Origin: Candidatus Woesearchaeota archaeon
GTDB taxonomy: Archaea; Nanobdellota; Nanobdellia; Woesearchaeales; JACPBV01
Direction of reading: 5' to 3'
Length of the DNA stretch: 28,606 nucleotides
Assembly (NCBI GenBank): GCA_019322475.1
Contig: JAHWIN010000076.1
Location: 1 to 28,606, forward strand
The position numbers and the translations under genes are program-made. The notes beneath the pieces are model-generated. The model did no database searches. It was given only the letters and a program-made list of their open reading frames with translations, and had not been told where the DNA came from. Shown here one piece after another: positions 5,964-13,580 of this stretch (position 1 is the stretch's first letter; every line of letters begins with the position of its first letter).

Positions 5964-8747
5964 TCAGCTTACTGTCTTTATTATCCTCTTTATGTTTAGT
6001 ATGCCCCCTTCTGATTTAGAGACATCTATGCCATCTTCGCCGTAATCAAACTGGATGATCCTTTTAGCAGCATCCCTTATAGTATTGTCATATTCCACCT
6101 TAAGGTCCTGCATAGCGTTAGAAAGCCTCCTGTAAAGGTACCCTGATTTAGGAGTCCTTAATGCAGTATCCATCAATGAGTCCCTTCCTGTCATAGCTCC
6201 GAAGAAGAACTCGTAAGGGCTGAGCCCGTTCTTAAACCCGTTTGATATGAAGCCATGGGCTGCAGGGCTTAGGTCTCCTTTCCTGAAGCAGGACATCGTC
6301 CTTTCCTTATATCCTTTCTCTATCCTTTTTCCCCTCATGGCCTGCTGACCTACACATGCTGCCATCTGGGCAAGGTTAAGAAGGTTGCCCCTTGCTCCGG
6401 AATCTGCCATGACCATGGTATGCGTGTTCTTATCGGCATGTTTTGAAACAAGCTCTCCTGTCTTGTTCCTTGCCCTGTTCAACACCTCGAGGATCTTCAG
6501 CTCTAATGTCTCTTTTACGCTTTTTCCCGGGAAAGCGTCCAGCTTATTGTTGTTGTAAAGGCTGATAAGCTCATCAACCTCTTTCCCTGCATTCTGAAGC
6601 GTTTCCTGGATGCTAAGGACTGCGCTTTCAGGAAGGTCAGTATCTGAAATGGCGGTAGTAAAGCCGACCTTGAGCAGGACCCCTATGCCAAGCCTGAACA
6701 GCTTTCCAAGCATGTCTATCGTCTTCTCCTTGCCGTATTTCTTATGCATATTCCTTAGAAGAAGCCCTGAGCCTTCCCCCAGGTTGTTCCTGTCCATCAC
6801 TCCTGAGACAAGCTTTCCGTTCTCTATAACGACATAAGCATCCTTCTCTATATTTGATTTCTTGTCCAACGATGGGTCGTAATGCCTGGATTTCCCTGTA
6901 AAGTTGAAATCATCAGGGATCAATGCAGAGAAGACCTCTTTTCCGTCAAGGTTCTCTTTTTTTGAGAGATTTGAAAAATCATCAACGCCTGCAAAAGCCA
7001 GCAGGTCAACAGCCTCGCTTCTTGGAAGCTTCATCCCGTTGGTAAGGATATAGTTTCCGGATATAGCATCCTGTACACAGCCTATTATGCTCAGCCCGTA
7101 TCTTGGGGATATCAGCTGGGTCTGGACCTGCATCAGCGTCTCTGCCTCTGCCCTTGACTCCTCTGTCTGGGGTATATGGAGGTTCATCTCATCGCCGTCA
7201 AAATCCGCATTATAAGGGTGGCAGACAGCGGGGTTCAGCCTTAATGTCTTGTAAGGGAGGACCCTTACCCTATGGCACATCATGGACATCCTATGTAAGC
7301 TGGGTTGCCTGTTGAACAATGCTACATCTCCGTCAAGAAGGTGCCTTTCCACTATATATCCCGGCTGGAGCTCTTCTGAGCTTGACTCTATGGTCTCTTC
7401 AGTTATCTTTTTCTTTTTTCCGTCAGGCCTGACAACATAGTTAGCGCCAGGATAGCTTTTTGGGCCCTTTTTGATAAACCCTTTCAGGAACTCCATATTC
7501 CATTCATTTACCCTTTCAGGAACTGTAAGCTTCATGGCTATCTCCAGAGGAACACCCACCTCATCAAGATCCAGCATAGGGTCAGGGCTTATAACGGTCC
7601 TTGCTGAAAAGTTGGTCCTTTTTCCTGCAAGGTTATGCCTTATCCTTCCTTCCTTGCTCTTTATCCTTTCAGTTATTGTCTTTAAAGGCTGGCCGGACCT
7701 GTGCCTTGCAGGAGGAAGCTCTGAAACAGCGTTGTCAAAAAATGTAGTAACATGATATTGTAGCAGGTCCCACAGGTCCTCTATTATTATCTCAGGGGCC
7801 CCTGCGTTTATATTCTCAAAGAGCCTCTGGTTTATCCTGACTATATCTCCCAGCTTATGTGTAAGATCATCCTCTGAACGCTCTCCTGACTCTAGTGTTA
7901 TGGAGGGCCTCATAGTTACAGGGGGTATAGGGAGTATGGTAAGGACCATCCATTCCGGCCTGGCATATTTTGGGATAAGCCCGAAGAACTCGACATCCTC
8001 GTCAGATATCTTCTCCAGCCTGGTCCTTATCTCTATAGGGTTCAGCCTTTTTTCATTTTCCAATAATGTAGTTGGCTTCTCAAGAGATATCTTCTGCTGC
8101 CTTGCCTTGCACCATGGGCACTTGTTTATAGTCTTCATGCTTGAGATTATCTCTTTTATGTTCTGCCTTCTTGCTTCTGCCCCCTCTTCTTTTTCTATCT
8201 TTTCCAGGTTGGCCTTTACCTTGACAAGATTATTCTTAGGGATAAGTATCCTTCCGCAGTCCCTGCAGGTATATTTAAGCAGGTTTGTTATTATCTTTAT
8301 GAACTTGATATGGATTATAGGCCTTGCCAGCTCTATGCAGCCAAAGTGTCCGCTGCACTCCTTCAGCTTGCTGCCGCAGGTCTTGCATTTTAATCCTGGG
8401 TCTATCACGCCAAGGCGGATATCCATCAATCCTCCATCCACAGGATAGCCCTCTTTATCATATAGCTCGGGGGTAAGGACCTTGGCAGACGACATCTTCT
8501 TTATCATCTTTGGCGAAAGTACAGAGAATGTTATGCAGTTTACCTGCTTATTGACGAATATGTCATCTAAGTCTGCCCTTTCAAGCGGCTTTTCTTCGCC
8601 TGGAGCTGCCTCCTTATCAGGGGCCTTCTCCTTGCCCTGCTCCTTTTTGGCCTCTTCCTTTGCAGGAGCTGTATCTAAAGAAGCTGCTTCTTTCTTTTCT
8701 GTATCTTTTTTCTTCTTCGCTTCTTTGTTTTCCTTTTTTTCTGCCAT
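5964..8747 (-). CDS. rpoA1: DNA-directed RNA polymerase subunit A' with Lys/Glu-rich N-terminal extension
   Basis: A 927-residue N-terminal portion of the largest RNAP subunit. The catalytic Mg2+-binding loop NADFDGDEMNLH lies at 513-524. Zinc-binding residues are C121/C124/C131/H134 (CKTCG...CSGHFGC) and C161/C164/C210/C213. The rudder/lid and switch region RHNLAGKRTNFSARTVISPDP is at 370-390. Unusual: residues 1-56 are a low-complexity stretch of Lys, Glu and Ala before the conserved start near ITFSVLSPKMIKKM, where most archaeal A' proteins begin. No alternative in-frame ATG lies between the tail and the core, so the extension appears genuine. A similar composition occurs at the C-terminus of Top6B (14233-15981). 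Spacing to rpoB1 is 7 nt. Confidence 0.97.
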   Translation of the reverse strand: MAEKKENKEAKKKKDTEKKEAASLDTAPAKEEAKKEQGKEKAPDKEAAPGEEKPLERADLDDIFVNKQVNCITFSVLSPKMIKKMSSAKVLTPELYDKEGYPVDGGLMDIRLGVIDPGLKCKTCGSKLKECSGHFGCIELARPIIHIKFIKIITNLLKYTCRDCGRILIPKNNLVKVKANLEKIEKEEGAEARRQNIKEIISSMKTINKCPWCKARQQKISLEKPTTLLENEKRLNPIEIRTRLEKISDEDVEFFGLIPKYARPEWMVLTILPIPPVTMRPSITLESGERSEDDLTHKLGDIVRINQRLFENINAGAPEIIIEDLWDLLQYHVTTFFDNAVSELPPARHRSGQPLKTITERIKSKEGRIRHNLAGKRTNFSARTVISPDPMLDLDEVGVPLEIAMKLTVPERVNEWNMEFLKGFIKKGPKSYPGANYVVRPDGKKKKITEETIESSSEELQPGYIVERHLLDGDVALFNRQPSLHRMSMMCHRVRVLPYKTLRLNPAVCHPYNADFDGDEMNLHIPQTEESRAEAETLMQVQTQLISPRYGLSIIGCVQDAISGNYILTNGMKLPRSEAVDLLAFAGVDDFSNLSKKENLDGKEVFSALIPDDFNFTGKSRHYDPSLDKKSNIEKDAYVVIENGKLVSGVMDRNNLGEGSGLLLRNMHKKYGKEKTIDMLGKLFRLGIGVLLKVGFTTAISDTDLPESAVLSIQETLQNAGKEVDELISLYNNNKLDAFPGKSVKETLELKILEVLNRARNKTGELVSKHADKNTHTMVMADSGARGNLLNLAQMAACVGQQAMRGKRIEKGYKERTMSCFRKGDLSPAAHGFISNGFKNGLSPYEFFFGAMTGRDSLMDTALRTPKSGYLYRRLSNAMQDLKVEYDNTIRDAAKRIIQFDYGEDGIDVSKSEGGILNIKRIIKTVS

Positions 8748-8754
8748 TTTAAGT

Positions 8755-10557
8755 TCAGTACTTGCTTTTTAAGAAAAGCTTAGGGTATATGCATAAAGAC
8801 TTAAACTCGTCTAATATAAGCTTAAACGCATAGGATACCTCGATGTATGATATTTCAGCATTATCCCCGCAGATCGGGCAGTAGCTCTTGTTCTTGAACT
8901 CGTCCCTTACCGCAATAAGGCCGCAGCCCTCGCATACAGGGACTGTTGTCTTGTCTGAATCAAACCTTTCCTTCAGCAATAATGATGCTCCGTGGGCTAC
9001 AAAGGTATCCTTTTCCATCTCCCCCAGCCTTAATCCCCCTTCTTTTGCCCTTCCTTCTGTGGGTTGCCGGGTAAGAAGCTGTATAGGCCCCCTTGCCCTT
9101 GAATGAAGCTTGTTAGCTACCATGTGCTTAAGCTTAAGGTAATACATGTTTCCCATGTATATCCTTGCTTCATACTCTTCGCCGGTCTCTCCATCATATA
9201 ATGTTTCAGTCCCGTTTTCCCTGAACCCCAAGGTAAGAAGCTCTTTTCTTAGCTTTTCCTCAGGCTCTGCATCAAAGGTCGTTCCGTTTATGTACCTTGA
9301 GTTTAAAGCGCCGACTTTCCCGCCTATCATCTCTATAAGGTGGGCGATAGTCATCCTTGAGGGTATCCCGTGAGGCGAGAATATAAGGTCAGGCTTTATC
9401 CCTGATGCTGAAAAGGGCACGTCAGCTTCAGGAACTATCATGCCTACAACGCCTTTCTGGCCGTGCCTGCTTGTAAACTTATCCCCTACTTCAGGAACCC
9501 TTTCATCCCTGATCCTTACCTGGACCAGCTTGTTCCCTTCCTCATTTTCAGTTATCAGGACAAAATCTATGATCCCCTTTTCACCGTGCTTTACGCTCAT
9601 AGAGCTTTCCCTTCTTGTGGATGAAGCAAGGTTATATTCGTCCAATGAGCTTAAGAACCTTGGGGGGGAGGTCTTTCCTATTATGACATCGCCTTCCCTG
9701 ATCTTTGCCTCCGGGTAGATTATGCCGTCGCCTTCCAAAAGCCTGTAGTCTTTTTCTGACTTATATCCCTTGACATCCTTGTCAGGCACAGAAACCTCGT
9801 CGACAAGGCCTCCTGCATATCTCAATTCCTCTGCTATCGAAGGCCTGTAATAAGAGTTCTTGGCCAGCCCCCTTTGTATAGAGCCGTTGTTCAATATTAT
9901 TGCATCCTCCATGTTATAGCCCTTATAGGACATTATCGCAACCACTATGTTCTGGCCTGCAGGATGCTTCTCGTAATCAGATATCTCATGAAGTATTGTC
10001 TGCACTACAGGCATCTGAGGCTCATGCAAAAGATTTACGTCCATGTCCATCCTTACAGAAAAATTAGATACATAGAAGCCCAGGGCCTGCTTCTGGTTTT
10101 TTGAGCCTGCATTAAGCCTTGTCGACTGGTTGAAATTGCCGTAAGGGACCAGGCTTGCTGCCAGGCCAAGCATGGATAATGGGGCTATCTCAAGATGGGT
10201 GTGCTCCGGAGTAAGTTCAGAATCAAAAAATGAAACATAGCAGTTTTCCTCCTCTGTAGCATCTATATATTCTATAACCCCCTGCTTTATAAGGTCTGAC
10301 CAGGATATCTCATCTTTGCTAAGCTGCTTGATATGCTTTTCGGTCAGCAAAGGCTGGCCTTCCTTGACGACTATCAAAGGCCTCCTTGCCCTTCCCTTGC
10401 CGCATTCTATCTTGACTACATCTGCCTTGCTGTCATAGTGGGCGTTAATATTATTATCAAGCTTGCCCTTTCTTCTTTCTTCCTTCAATTTTTCAGTGAA
10501 TAGCCTAGGCTCATCTATGTATCCTACAAACTTTGAATTGAGATATGCTTCAGCCAT
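8755..10557 (-). CDS. rpoB1: DNA-directed RNA polymerase subunit B' (B C-terminal half)
   Basis: A 600-residue C-terminal half of the second largest subunit, encoded separately from B'' as in many Euryarchaeota and DPANN archaea. Signatures include NIVVAIMSYKGYNMEDAIILN (hybrid-binding region), GDKFTSRHGQKGVVGMI, PFSASGIKPDLIFSPHGIPSRMTI, and GLRLGEMEKDTFVAHGA with the C-terminal zinc ribbon CEGCG...CPICGDN. These build much of the active-centre wall. It follows rpoB2 after a 27-nt gap. Length is normal. Confidence 0.97.
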   Translation of the reverse strand: MAEAYLNSKFVGYIDEPRLFTEKLKEERRKGKLDNNINAHYDSKADVVKIECGKGRARRPLIVVKEGQPLLTEKHIKQLSKDEISWSDLIKQGVIEYIDATEEENCYVSFFDSELTPEHTHLEIAPLSMLGLAASLVPYGNFNQSTRLNAGSKNQKQALGFYVSNFSVRMDMDVNLLHEPQMPVVQTILHEISDYEKHPAGQNIVVAIMSYKGYNMEDAIILNNGSIQRGLAKNSYYRPSIAEELRYAGGLVDEVSVPDKDVKGYKSEKDYRLLEGDGIIYPEAKIREGDVIIGKTSPPRFLSSLDEYNLASSTRRESSMSVKHGEKGIIDFVLITENEEGNKLVQVRIRDERVPEVGDKFTSRHGQKGVVGMIVPEADVPFSASGIKPDLIFSPHGIPSRMTIAHLIEMIGGKVGALNSRYINGTTFDAEPEEKLRKELLTLGFRENGTETLYDGETGEEYEARIYMGNMYYLKLKHMVANKLHSRARGPIQLLTRQPTEGRAKEGGLRLGEMEKDTFVAHGASLLLKERFDSDKTTVPVCEGCGLIAVRDEFKNKSYCPICGDNAEISYIEVSYAFKLILDEFKSLCIYPKLFLKSKY

Positions 10558-10584
10558 GTTATTTTTCTCCTTATGACGACATAT

Positions 10585-12066
10585 TTAGATGCTCTTCAGC
10601 CCCAGGCCTTTCAATGATCCCAATACCTCATCCTCATCGCTTTCGGATGAGACAGAGCACAACAGGCTTAGGTTTTTTCTAAGCCCTATATTGGTGCCTT
10701 CAGGGGTCTCTATAGGGCACAATCTTCCAAGGTGGGTGCAATGGAGCTCCCTTGCCTCAAAGTTTTCCTGGGATGTTGATAACGGCGAGACAACCCTCTG
10801 AAGGTGGCTCAATGACTCAAGGAAATTCAGCCTCTGGATCCTCTGGGATATCCCCTTTCTTCCGCCTACCCAGTTGCCTGTCGCCATGGAAGAGTATATC
10901 CTCTGTGTCAGAAGCTTGTCCCTTATTATCACCTTGATGGAAGGGAATTTTCCCCTCTTAACTATCCTCTGGAAGTTATACAACAGGTCTCCTATAAGCA
11001 CCTTCAGGTTTACCCTAAAAAGGTCTCCAAGAAGGTCTCCGCTCAGCTTCAGCTTCTTGTTCATGTAATGGTCCTTGTCATCTATGTCAAGAGTGCCGTT
11101 AGCTACATCAACATATTTCTTGATGAACTTGCAGAGGTTGTACGCCTTATTTATCCTGTCCTCTTTTGAAACCCCTAGATGGGGCAGCAGGTACTTATCC
11201 AGGATCTCTTTCATCCTCTCTACCCTGATATCCTTGACCTGGGTTATGCCTATCTTCTTTGCGATGAAATCCAGGGCCTCTTCCTCTGATTTTATCTCTA
11301 CAAACTCAAAAAGGTTTACCAGGAGCTCATCATAGTTCCTGTCCCTCGAGACAAAGCTCATTATATCCTGGTCTTTCAGAAGCCCAAGAGCCTTTATTAT
11401 AACTATCAAAGGGACCCTTTTGACCCTTGTAAACGTAAGGTAGAATATTCCGTCTTTCAGCTTTTCCAGGGTATGGGGGATCTTAAAAGAGCCTCTCTCT
11501 GAGAATAATTTTCCGACATACTCTGAAGGGCCTGTCTGTTTCTCTACAAGAACCCTGTTAGGTGCAAGATCCTCTATGCTTATAAGGACTTTCTCTGTCC
11601 CGTTGATTATGAAATATCCTCCGGGGTCATCAGGATCCTCGCCTTTCTGGATAAGCTCGTCCCTGCTCAGCTTATGGAGATGGCAGTTCGTGCTCTTCAG
11701 CATGATCGGGATATTGCCTATCTGGGTAGTGAAGCTTTCTCTCGGGACGCCGTTTATGTGAGCTGAGACCTCTATAAATGTCGGGGCCCCATACGTAAGC
11801 TTCCTAAGCCTTGCTTCAGAGGGGTATATGTTCCTCTTGCTGCCGTCCGCTTCTGTAATCTCCGGCTTAGTTACATATATCTTATCGAACTTTATCCTGA
11901 AGTCCTCTATGTTCTGAGGGGGTATCGTAGGGATTATCTCCTTGTTCTCCTCTATTATATTTTTCAGGTCTGTCTTTATGAACTCGTTGAAAGAGCCTAT
12001 ATTTGAGTTTACAAAACTCTGCTCCTTGAAGTACTTTTCAATCAGGGTCTTGCTGTATTTATACAT
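10585..12066 (-). CDS. rpoB2: DNA-directed RNA polymerase subunit B'' (B N-terminal half)
   Basis: A 493-residue N-terminal half of the second largest subunit. Landmarks: INPTIPPQ-like N-terminus with FRIKFDKIYVTKPEITEADGSKRNIYPSEARLRKLTYGAP, the GGYFIINGTEKVLISIEDLAPNR motif, and near the C-terminus SPLSTSQENFEARELHCTHLGRLCPIETPEGTNIGL, the fork-loop region. The protein then ends about 40 residues later, at the usual B''/B' split point. It overlaps the rpoH 3' end by eight bases (12059-12066), implying translational coupling. Confidence 0.97.
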   Translation of the reverse strand: MYKYSKTLIEKYFKEQSFVNSNIGSFNEFIKTDLKNIIEENKEIIPTIPPQNIEDFRIKFDKIYVTKPEITEADGSKRNIYPSEARLRKLTYGAPTFIEVSAHINGVPRESFTTQIGNIPIMLKSTNCHLHKLSRDELIQKGEDPDDPGGYFIINGTEKVLISIEDLAPNRVLVEKQTGPSEYVGKLFSERGSFKIPHTLEKLKDGIFYLTFTRVKRVPLIVIIKALGLLKDQDIMSFVSRDRNYDELLVNLFEFVEIKSEEEALDFIAKKIGITQVKDIRVERMKEILDKYLLPHLGVSKEDRINKAYNLCKFIKKYVDVANGTLDIDDKDHYMNKKLKLSGDLLGDLFRVNLKVLIGDLLYNFQRIVKRGKFPSIKVIIRDKLLTQRIYSSMATGNWVGGRKGISQRIQRLNFLESLSHLQRVVSPLSTSQENFEARELHCTHLGRLCPIETPEGTNIGLRKNLSLLCSVSSESDEDEVLGSLKGLGLKSI

Positions 12067-12307
12067 TACTTATGCACCTGTAGAATATAGATTCCCCTGC
12101 TGTAGGGCTTTTTCTGGTTATCTTTATGATGTCCCCTTCCTTTGCTCCCAGAGTGGCTATGGCCGGGTCGTTCTTCATTATCCTGGGAAGCTCTTTTAAG
12201 GTTATAGAATACTTCTTCAACAAGGCTCCTTTTTCCTTTTCATTTAGCTTAGAATGCTCAGGAACTAAGATATGCGTGGTTGGGTCTATGGATTCCTTTT
12301 TTTTCAT
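12059..12307 (-). CDS. rpoH: DNA-directed RNA polymerase subunit H
   Basis: An 82-residue subunit H, homologous to the C-terminal domain of eukaryotic Rpb5. The core reads HILVPEHSKLNEKEKGALLKKYSI, LPRIMKNDPAIATLGAKEGDIIKITRKSPTAGESIFYRCI, the canonical H-subunit fold. The frame continues upstream to an ATG at 12406, but that would run through the tRNA-Lys gene, so I choose ATG 12307 (MKKKESID), 20 nt beyond the tRNA 3' end. There is no clear SD or TATA box in those 20 nt. It is first in the polymerase block; the 5' end of its mRNA may be set by tRNA 3' processing. Confidence 0.95.
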   Translation of the reverse strand: MKKKESIDPTTHILVPEHSKLNEKEKGALLKKYSITLKELPRIMKNDPAIATLGAKEGDIIKITRKSPTAGESIFYRCISNV

Positions 12308-12341
12308 TTTTGAGGTTTTGAGATTGATGGGCCCGACGCGA

Positions 12342-12356
12342 CTTTCGAAAATGTTA
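12342..12356 (-). other. 15-nt T-loop intron of tRNA-Lys (position 59/60)
   Basis: The minus strand reads TTCGAA|TAACATTTTCGAAAG|T. TTCG pairs with CGAA of the intron (4 bp), giving bulges AA|T and AG|T with cleavage after the second base of each, as in a strict bulge-helix-bulge motif. Splicing restores the canonical T-loop TTCGAAT. Other registers give the less typical TTCGAGT or TTCAAGT. Confidence 0.8.
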
Positions 12357-12378
12357 TTCGAACGCGCGACCACTTGAT

Positions 12379-12396
12379 CGCTTCTCCCCGGAAGGC
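12379..12396 (-). other. 18-nt anticodon-loop intron of tRNA-Lys (position 37/38)
   Basis: The minus strand has exon CTTTTA, intron GCCTTCCGGGGAGAAGCG, exon A. CTTT of the loop pairs with GAAG of the intron (4 bp including a G-T pair), giving bulges TA|G and CG|A and an 11-nt intron loop. This is the canonical archaeal intron site, one base 3' of the anticodon. Confidence 0.85.
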
Positions 12397-12437
12397 TAAA
12401 AGTCAAGTGCTCTACCAGGCTGAGCTACGGGCCCAAA

Positions 12438-12528
12438 CGCCCTGGCCGCGATTCGAACGCGGGTCGAAGCCGTTCTGCTTTTTTGCGCATCGACAGGGCT
12501 TCATGATAGTCCACTACACTACCAGGGC
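12438..12528 (-). tRNA. tRNA-Asp(GUC) with an 18-nt intron
   Basis: A 91-nt precursor giving a 73-nt mature tRNA. Acceptor GCCCTGG pairs with CCAGGGC, discriminator G73 (an Asp identity base). The anticodon stem AAGCC/GGCTT has spliced loop CTGTCGC with anticodon GTC; the T arm is CCGCG TTCGAAT CGCGG. No CCA is encoded. It is the first gene of the tRNA-Asp, tRNA-Lys, rpoH series, with a TATA-like box about 26 nt upstream. Confidence 0.95.
12473..12490 (-). other. 18-nt anticodon-loop intron of tRNA-Asp (position 37/38)
   Basis: The minus strand has exon CTGTCG, intron ATGCGCAAAAAAGCAGAA, exon C. CTGT pairs with GCAG (4 bp with one G-T), leaving bulges CG|A and AA|C and an 11-nt loop: the same dimensions as the tRNA-Lys anticodon intron, with a different sequence. 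Confidence 0.88.
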
Positions 12529-12548
12529 CCAGGTTTTGTATAATAATG

Positions 12549-12559
12549 GCATTTTAACT
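12549..12559 (-). promoter_or_regulatory. TATA-like box for tRNA-Asp/tRNA-Lys and probably the RNAP operon
   Basis: AGTTAAAATGC on the minus strand is centred about 26 nt before the first base of tRNA-Asp. An identical 11-mer occurs at 12590-12600, 41 nt further upstream, followed by CTATAATATTAG. Confidence 0.5.
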
Positions 12560-12589
12560 CCCGTTAGTTGAACAAAGGCTAATATTATA

Positions 12590-12650
12590 GCATTTTAACT
12601 AAAGAAAGATTAACTGCCATTACGCGTTGGGATTTATGCATATATATAAA
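12590..12650. promoter_or_regulatory. AT-rich divergent promoter region
   Basis: This intergenic stretch between tRNA-Asp and the plus-strand gene at 12729 holds the second AGTTAAAATGC copy (12590-12600, minus) and a strong TATATATAAA tract at 12641-12650 that reads as a TATA box on either strand. On the minus strand it would start transcription roughly 90 nt before tRNA-Asp, giving a second, longer primary transcript. No gene is visible. Confidence 0.35.
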
Positions 12651-12697
12651 TCTATCGGTTTTTGAGTTGTCTTTTTACAATGGTAATAATTAAGAAA

Positions 12698-12707
12698 TAA
12701 TATAAAT
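12698..12707 (+). promoter_or_regulatory. TATA box for the 256-residue orphan gene
   Basis: AATATAAAT is centred about 27 nt before the ATG at 12729, fitting a leaderless mRNA. Confidence 0.55.
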
Positions 12708-12728
12708 GGAAGCCTATTTTACTTCCTT

Positions 12729-13499
12729 ATGGCCATAGAAACCAGGCAGAGCATCAGGGATTTTCTTGGTTCTTTAAACATAACCTATGATCAGCTAGAG
12801 AGAAGTGGGTTTAGCTTAGCAAACCTTGTTGGGAAATACAAAGTAGGAGATTTCTTCAATTACGGATTAGTTGCAGGTGAGATTGTAGATTCCCTGCTAT
12901 ACGGCCCTTATGCTATATCGATCTTTGGAGTAACTCAAGGGGAATTTAGACAGAAAAAAGAACCTAACTATAACCCTAAGATTGCTAATAAGCTTTGCGA
13001 ACGGGGAAATCTTAAAAGACTTGACCCTGATAATATCCTTCTTTATGGTGGTTCTGAAGGTGGTTTGCTTAAGGTTTATCCTACTGTATCTTATGAGGTT
13101 GAAGAAGGAAGCAGAGCTTCGGAAAAAGTAGTTAATACTTTATTAGATAATTTTGCAGACCATTTAGATAAAAGTGAATGCTACTTTCCCCTTGCCTTTG
13201 TACTTATAAGGAATCATTGCACAGAGAAAGGTTTGGTAGCGGAAGAACTTCCACAAAAAAATCCTGAGTTTAGATATTTCTTCAAAAAAACTCTCAAAGA
13301 CCTAAATGTTATCAATAAAAAGAAAAAGAAAAAGAAAATGCTAAATCTAATAGATAAATTCCCTCGTTATACGAATCTAATAACGTACAATATAACTGAT
13401 CACCTTATCGAGACTGAAGGATGGATGGATGAGGTTTGTGATGAGATATTATCAACTCTGGAGTCCCTGGCCCAAAAAGCTGATGGGCAGGCATTTTAA
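12729..13499 (+). CDS. Hypothetical protein, no recognised family
   Basis: A 256-residue soluble protein that I do not recognise. There is no signal peptide, membrane span or catalytic signature. The N-terminal half alternates predicted helices and strands (MAIETRQSIRDFLGSL, GPYAISIFGVTQGEF, LLYGGSEGGLLKVYPTVSYEV). The C-terminal half is helical and includes a run of seven or more lysines near residue 200, encoded by a tandem AAAAAG-type repeat at about 13316-13338. The DNA is visibly more AT-rich, with different codon preference (AAA, TTA, GAT, TAT), than the flanking core genes, hinting at recent acquisition or relaxed selection. It stands alone between the divergent tRNA/RNAP block and the KH gene, with its own TATA box. 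Confidence 0.75.
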   Translation: MAIETRQSIRDFLGSLNITYDQLERSGFSLANLVGKYKVGDFFNYGLVAGEIVDSLLYGPYAISIFGVTQGEFRQKKEPNYNPKIANKLCERGNLKRLDPDNILLYGGSEGGLLKVYPTVSYEVEEGSRASEKVVNTLLDNFADHLDKSECYFPLAFVLIRNHCTEKGLVAEELPQKNPEFRYFFKKTLKDLNVINKKKKKKKMLNLIDKFPRYTNLITYNITDHLIETEGWMDEVCDEILSTLESLAQKADGQAF

Positions 13500-13580
13500 G
13501 TTGTGTTTCAGTTCTGATCCTGCGCCATGCCAAAAGAAAGCTTTAAAAAAACAGGAATTATCCTGTAGATTAGGATAAAG

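Larger units (their letters stand above)
12328..12434 (-). tRNA. tRNA-Lys(UUU) with two introns
   Basis: A 107-nt precursor. Removing 18 nt (12379-12396) and 15 nt (12342-12356) leaves a perfect 74-nt tRNA. Acceptor GGGCCCG pairs with CGGGCCC, discriminator A73; the D arm is GCTC...GAGC; the anticodon stem CTTGA/TCAAG carries loop CTTTTAA with anticodon TTT; the T stem GCGCG/CGCGT carries loop TTCGAAT. CCA is not encoded. Without removing the 15-nt insert the T-loop would be 22 nt and could not fold. Both insertions sit in 4-bp helices flanked by 3-nt bulges, as required by the archaeal splicing endonuclease. Only three bases separate it from tRNA-Asp, so both are likely processed from one transcript. 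Confidence 0.93.

Noticed and set aside
12308..12406. Extension of rpoH by 33 residues to an ATG at 12406
   Set aside because: It would translate most of tRNA-Lys; subunit H homologues begin near MKKKES.
13551..13580. Mutually exclusive mini-hairpins (CAGGA/TCCTG and TATCCT/AGGATA) before the KH gene that could hide its SD
   Set aside because: The TATA box at about 13542-13551 places the transcript start near 13570, so the upstream arms are probably not in the mRNA.
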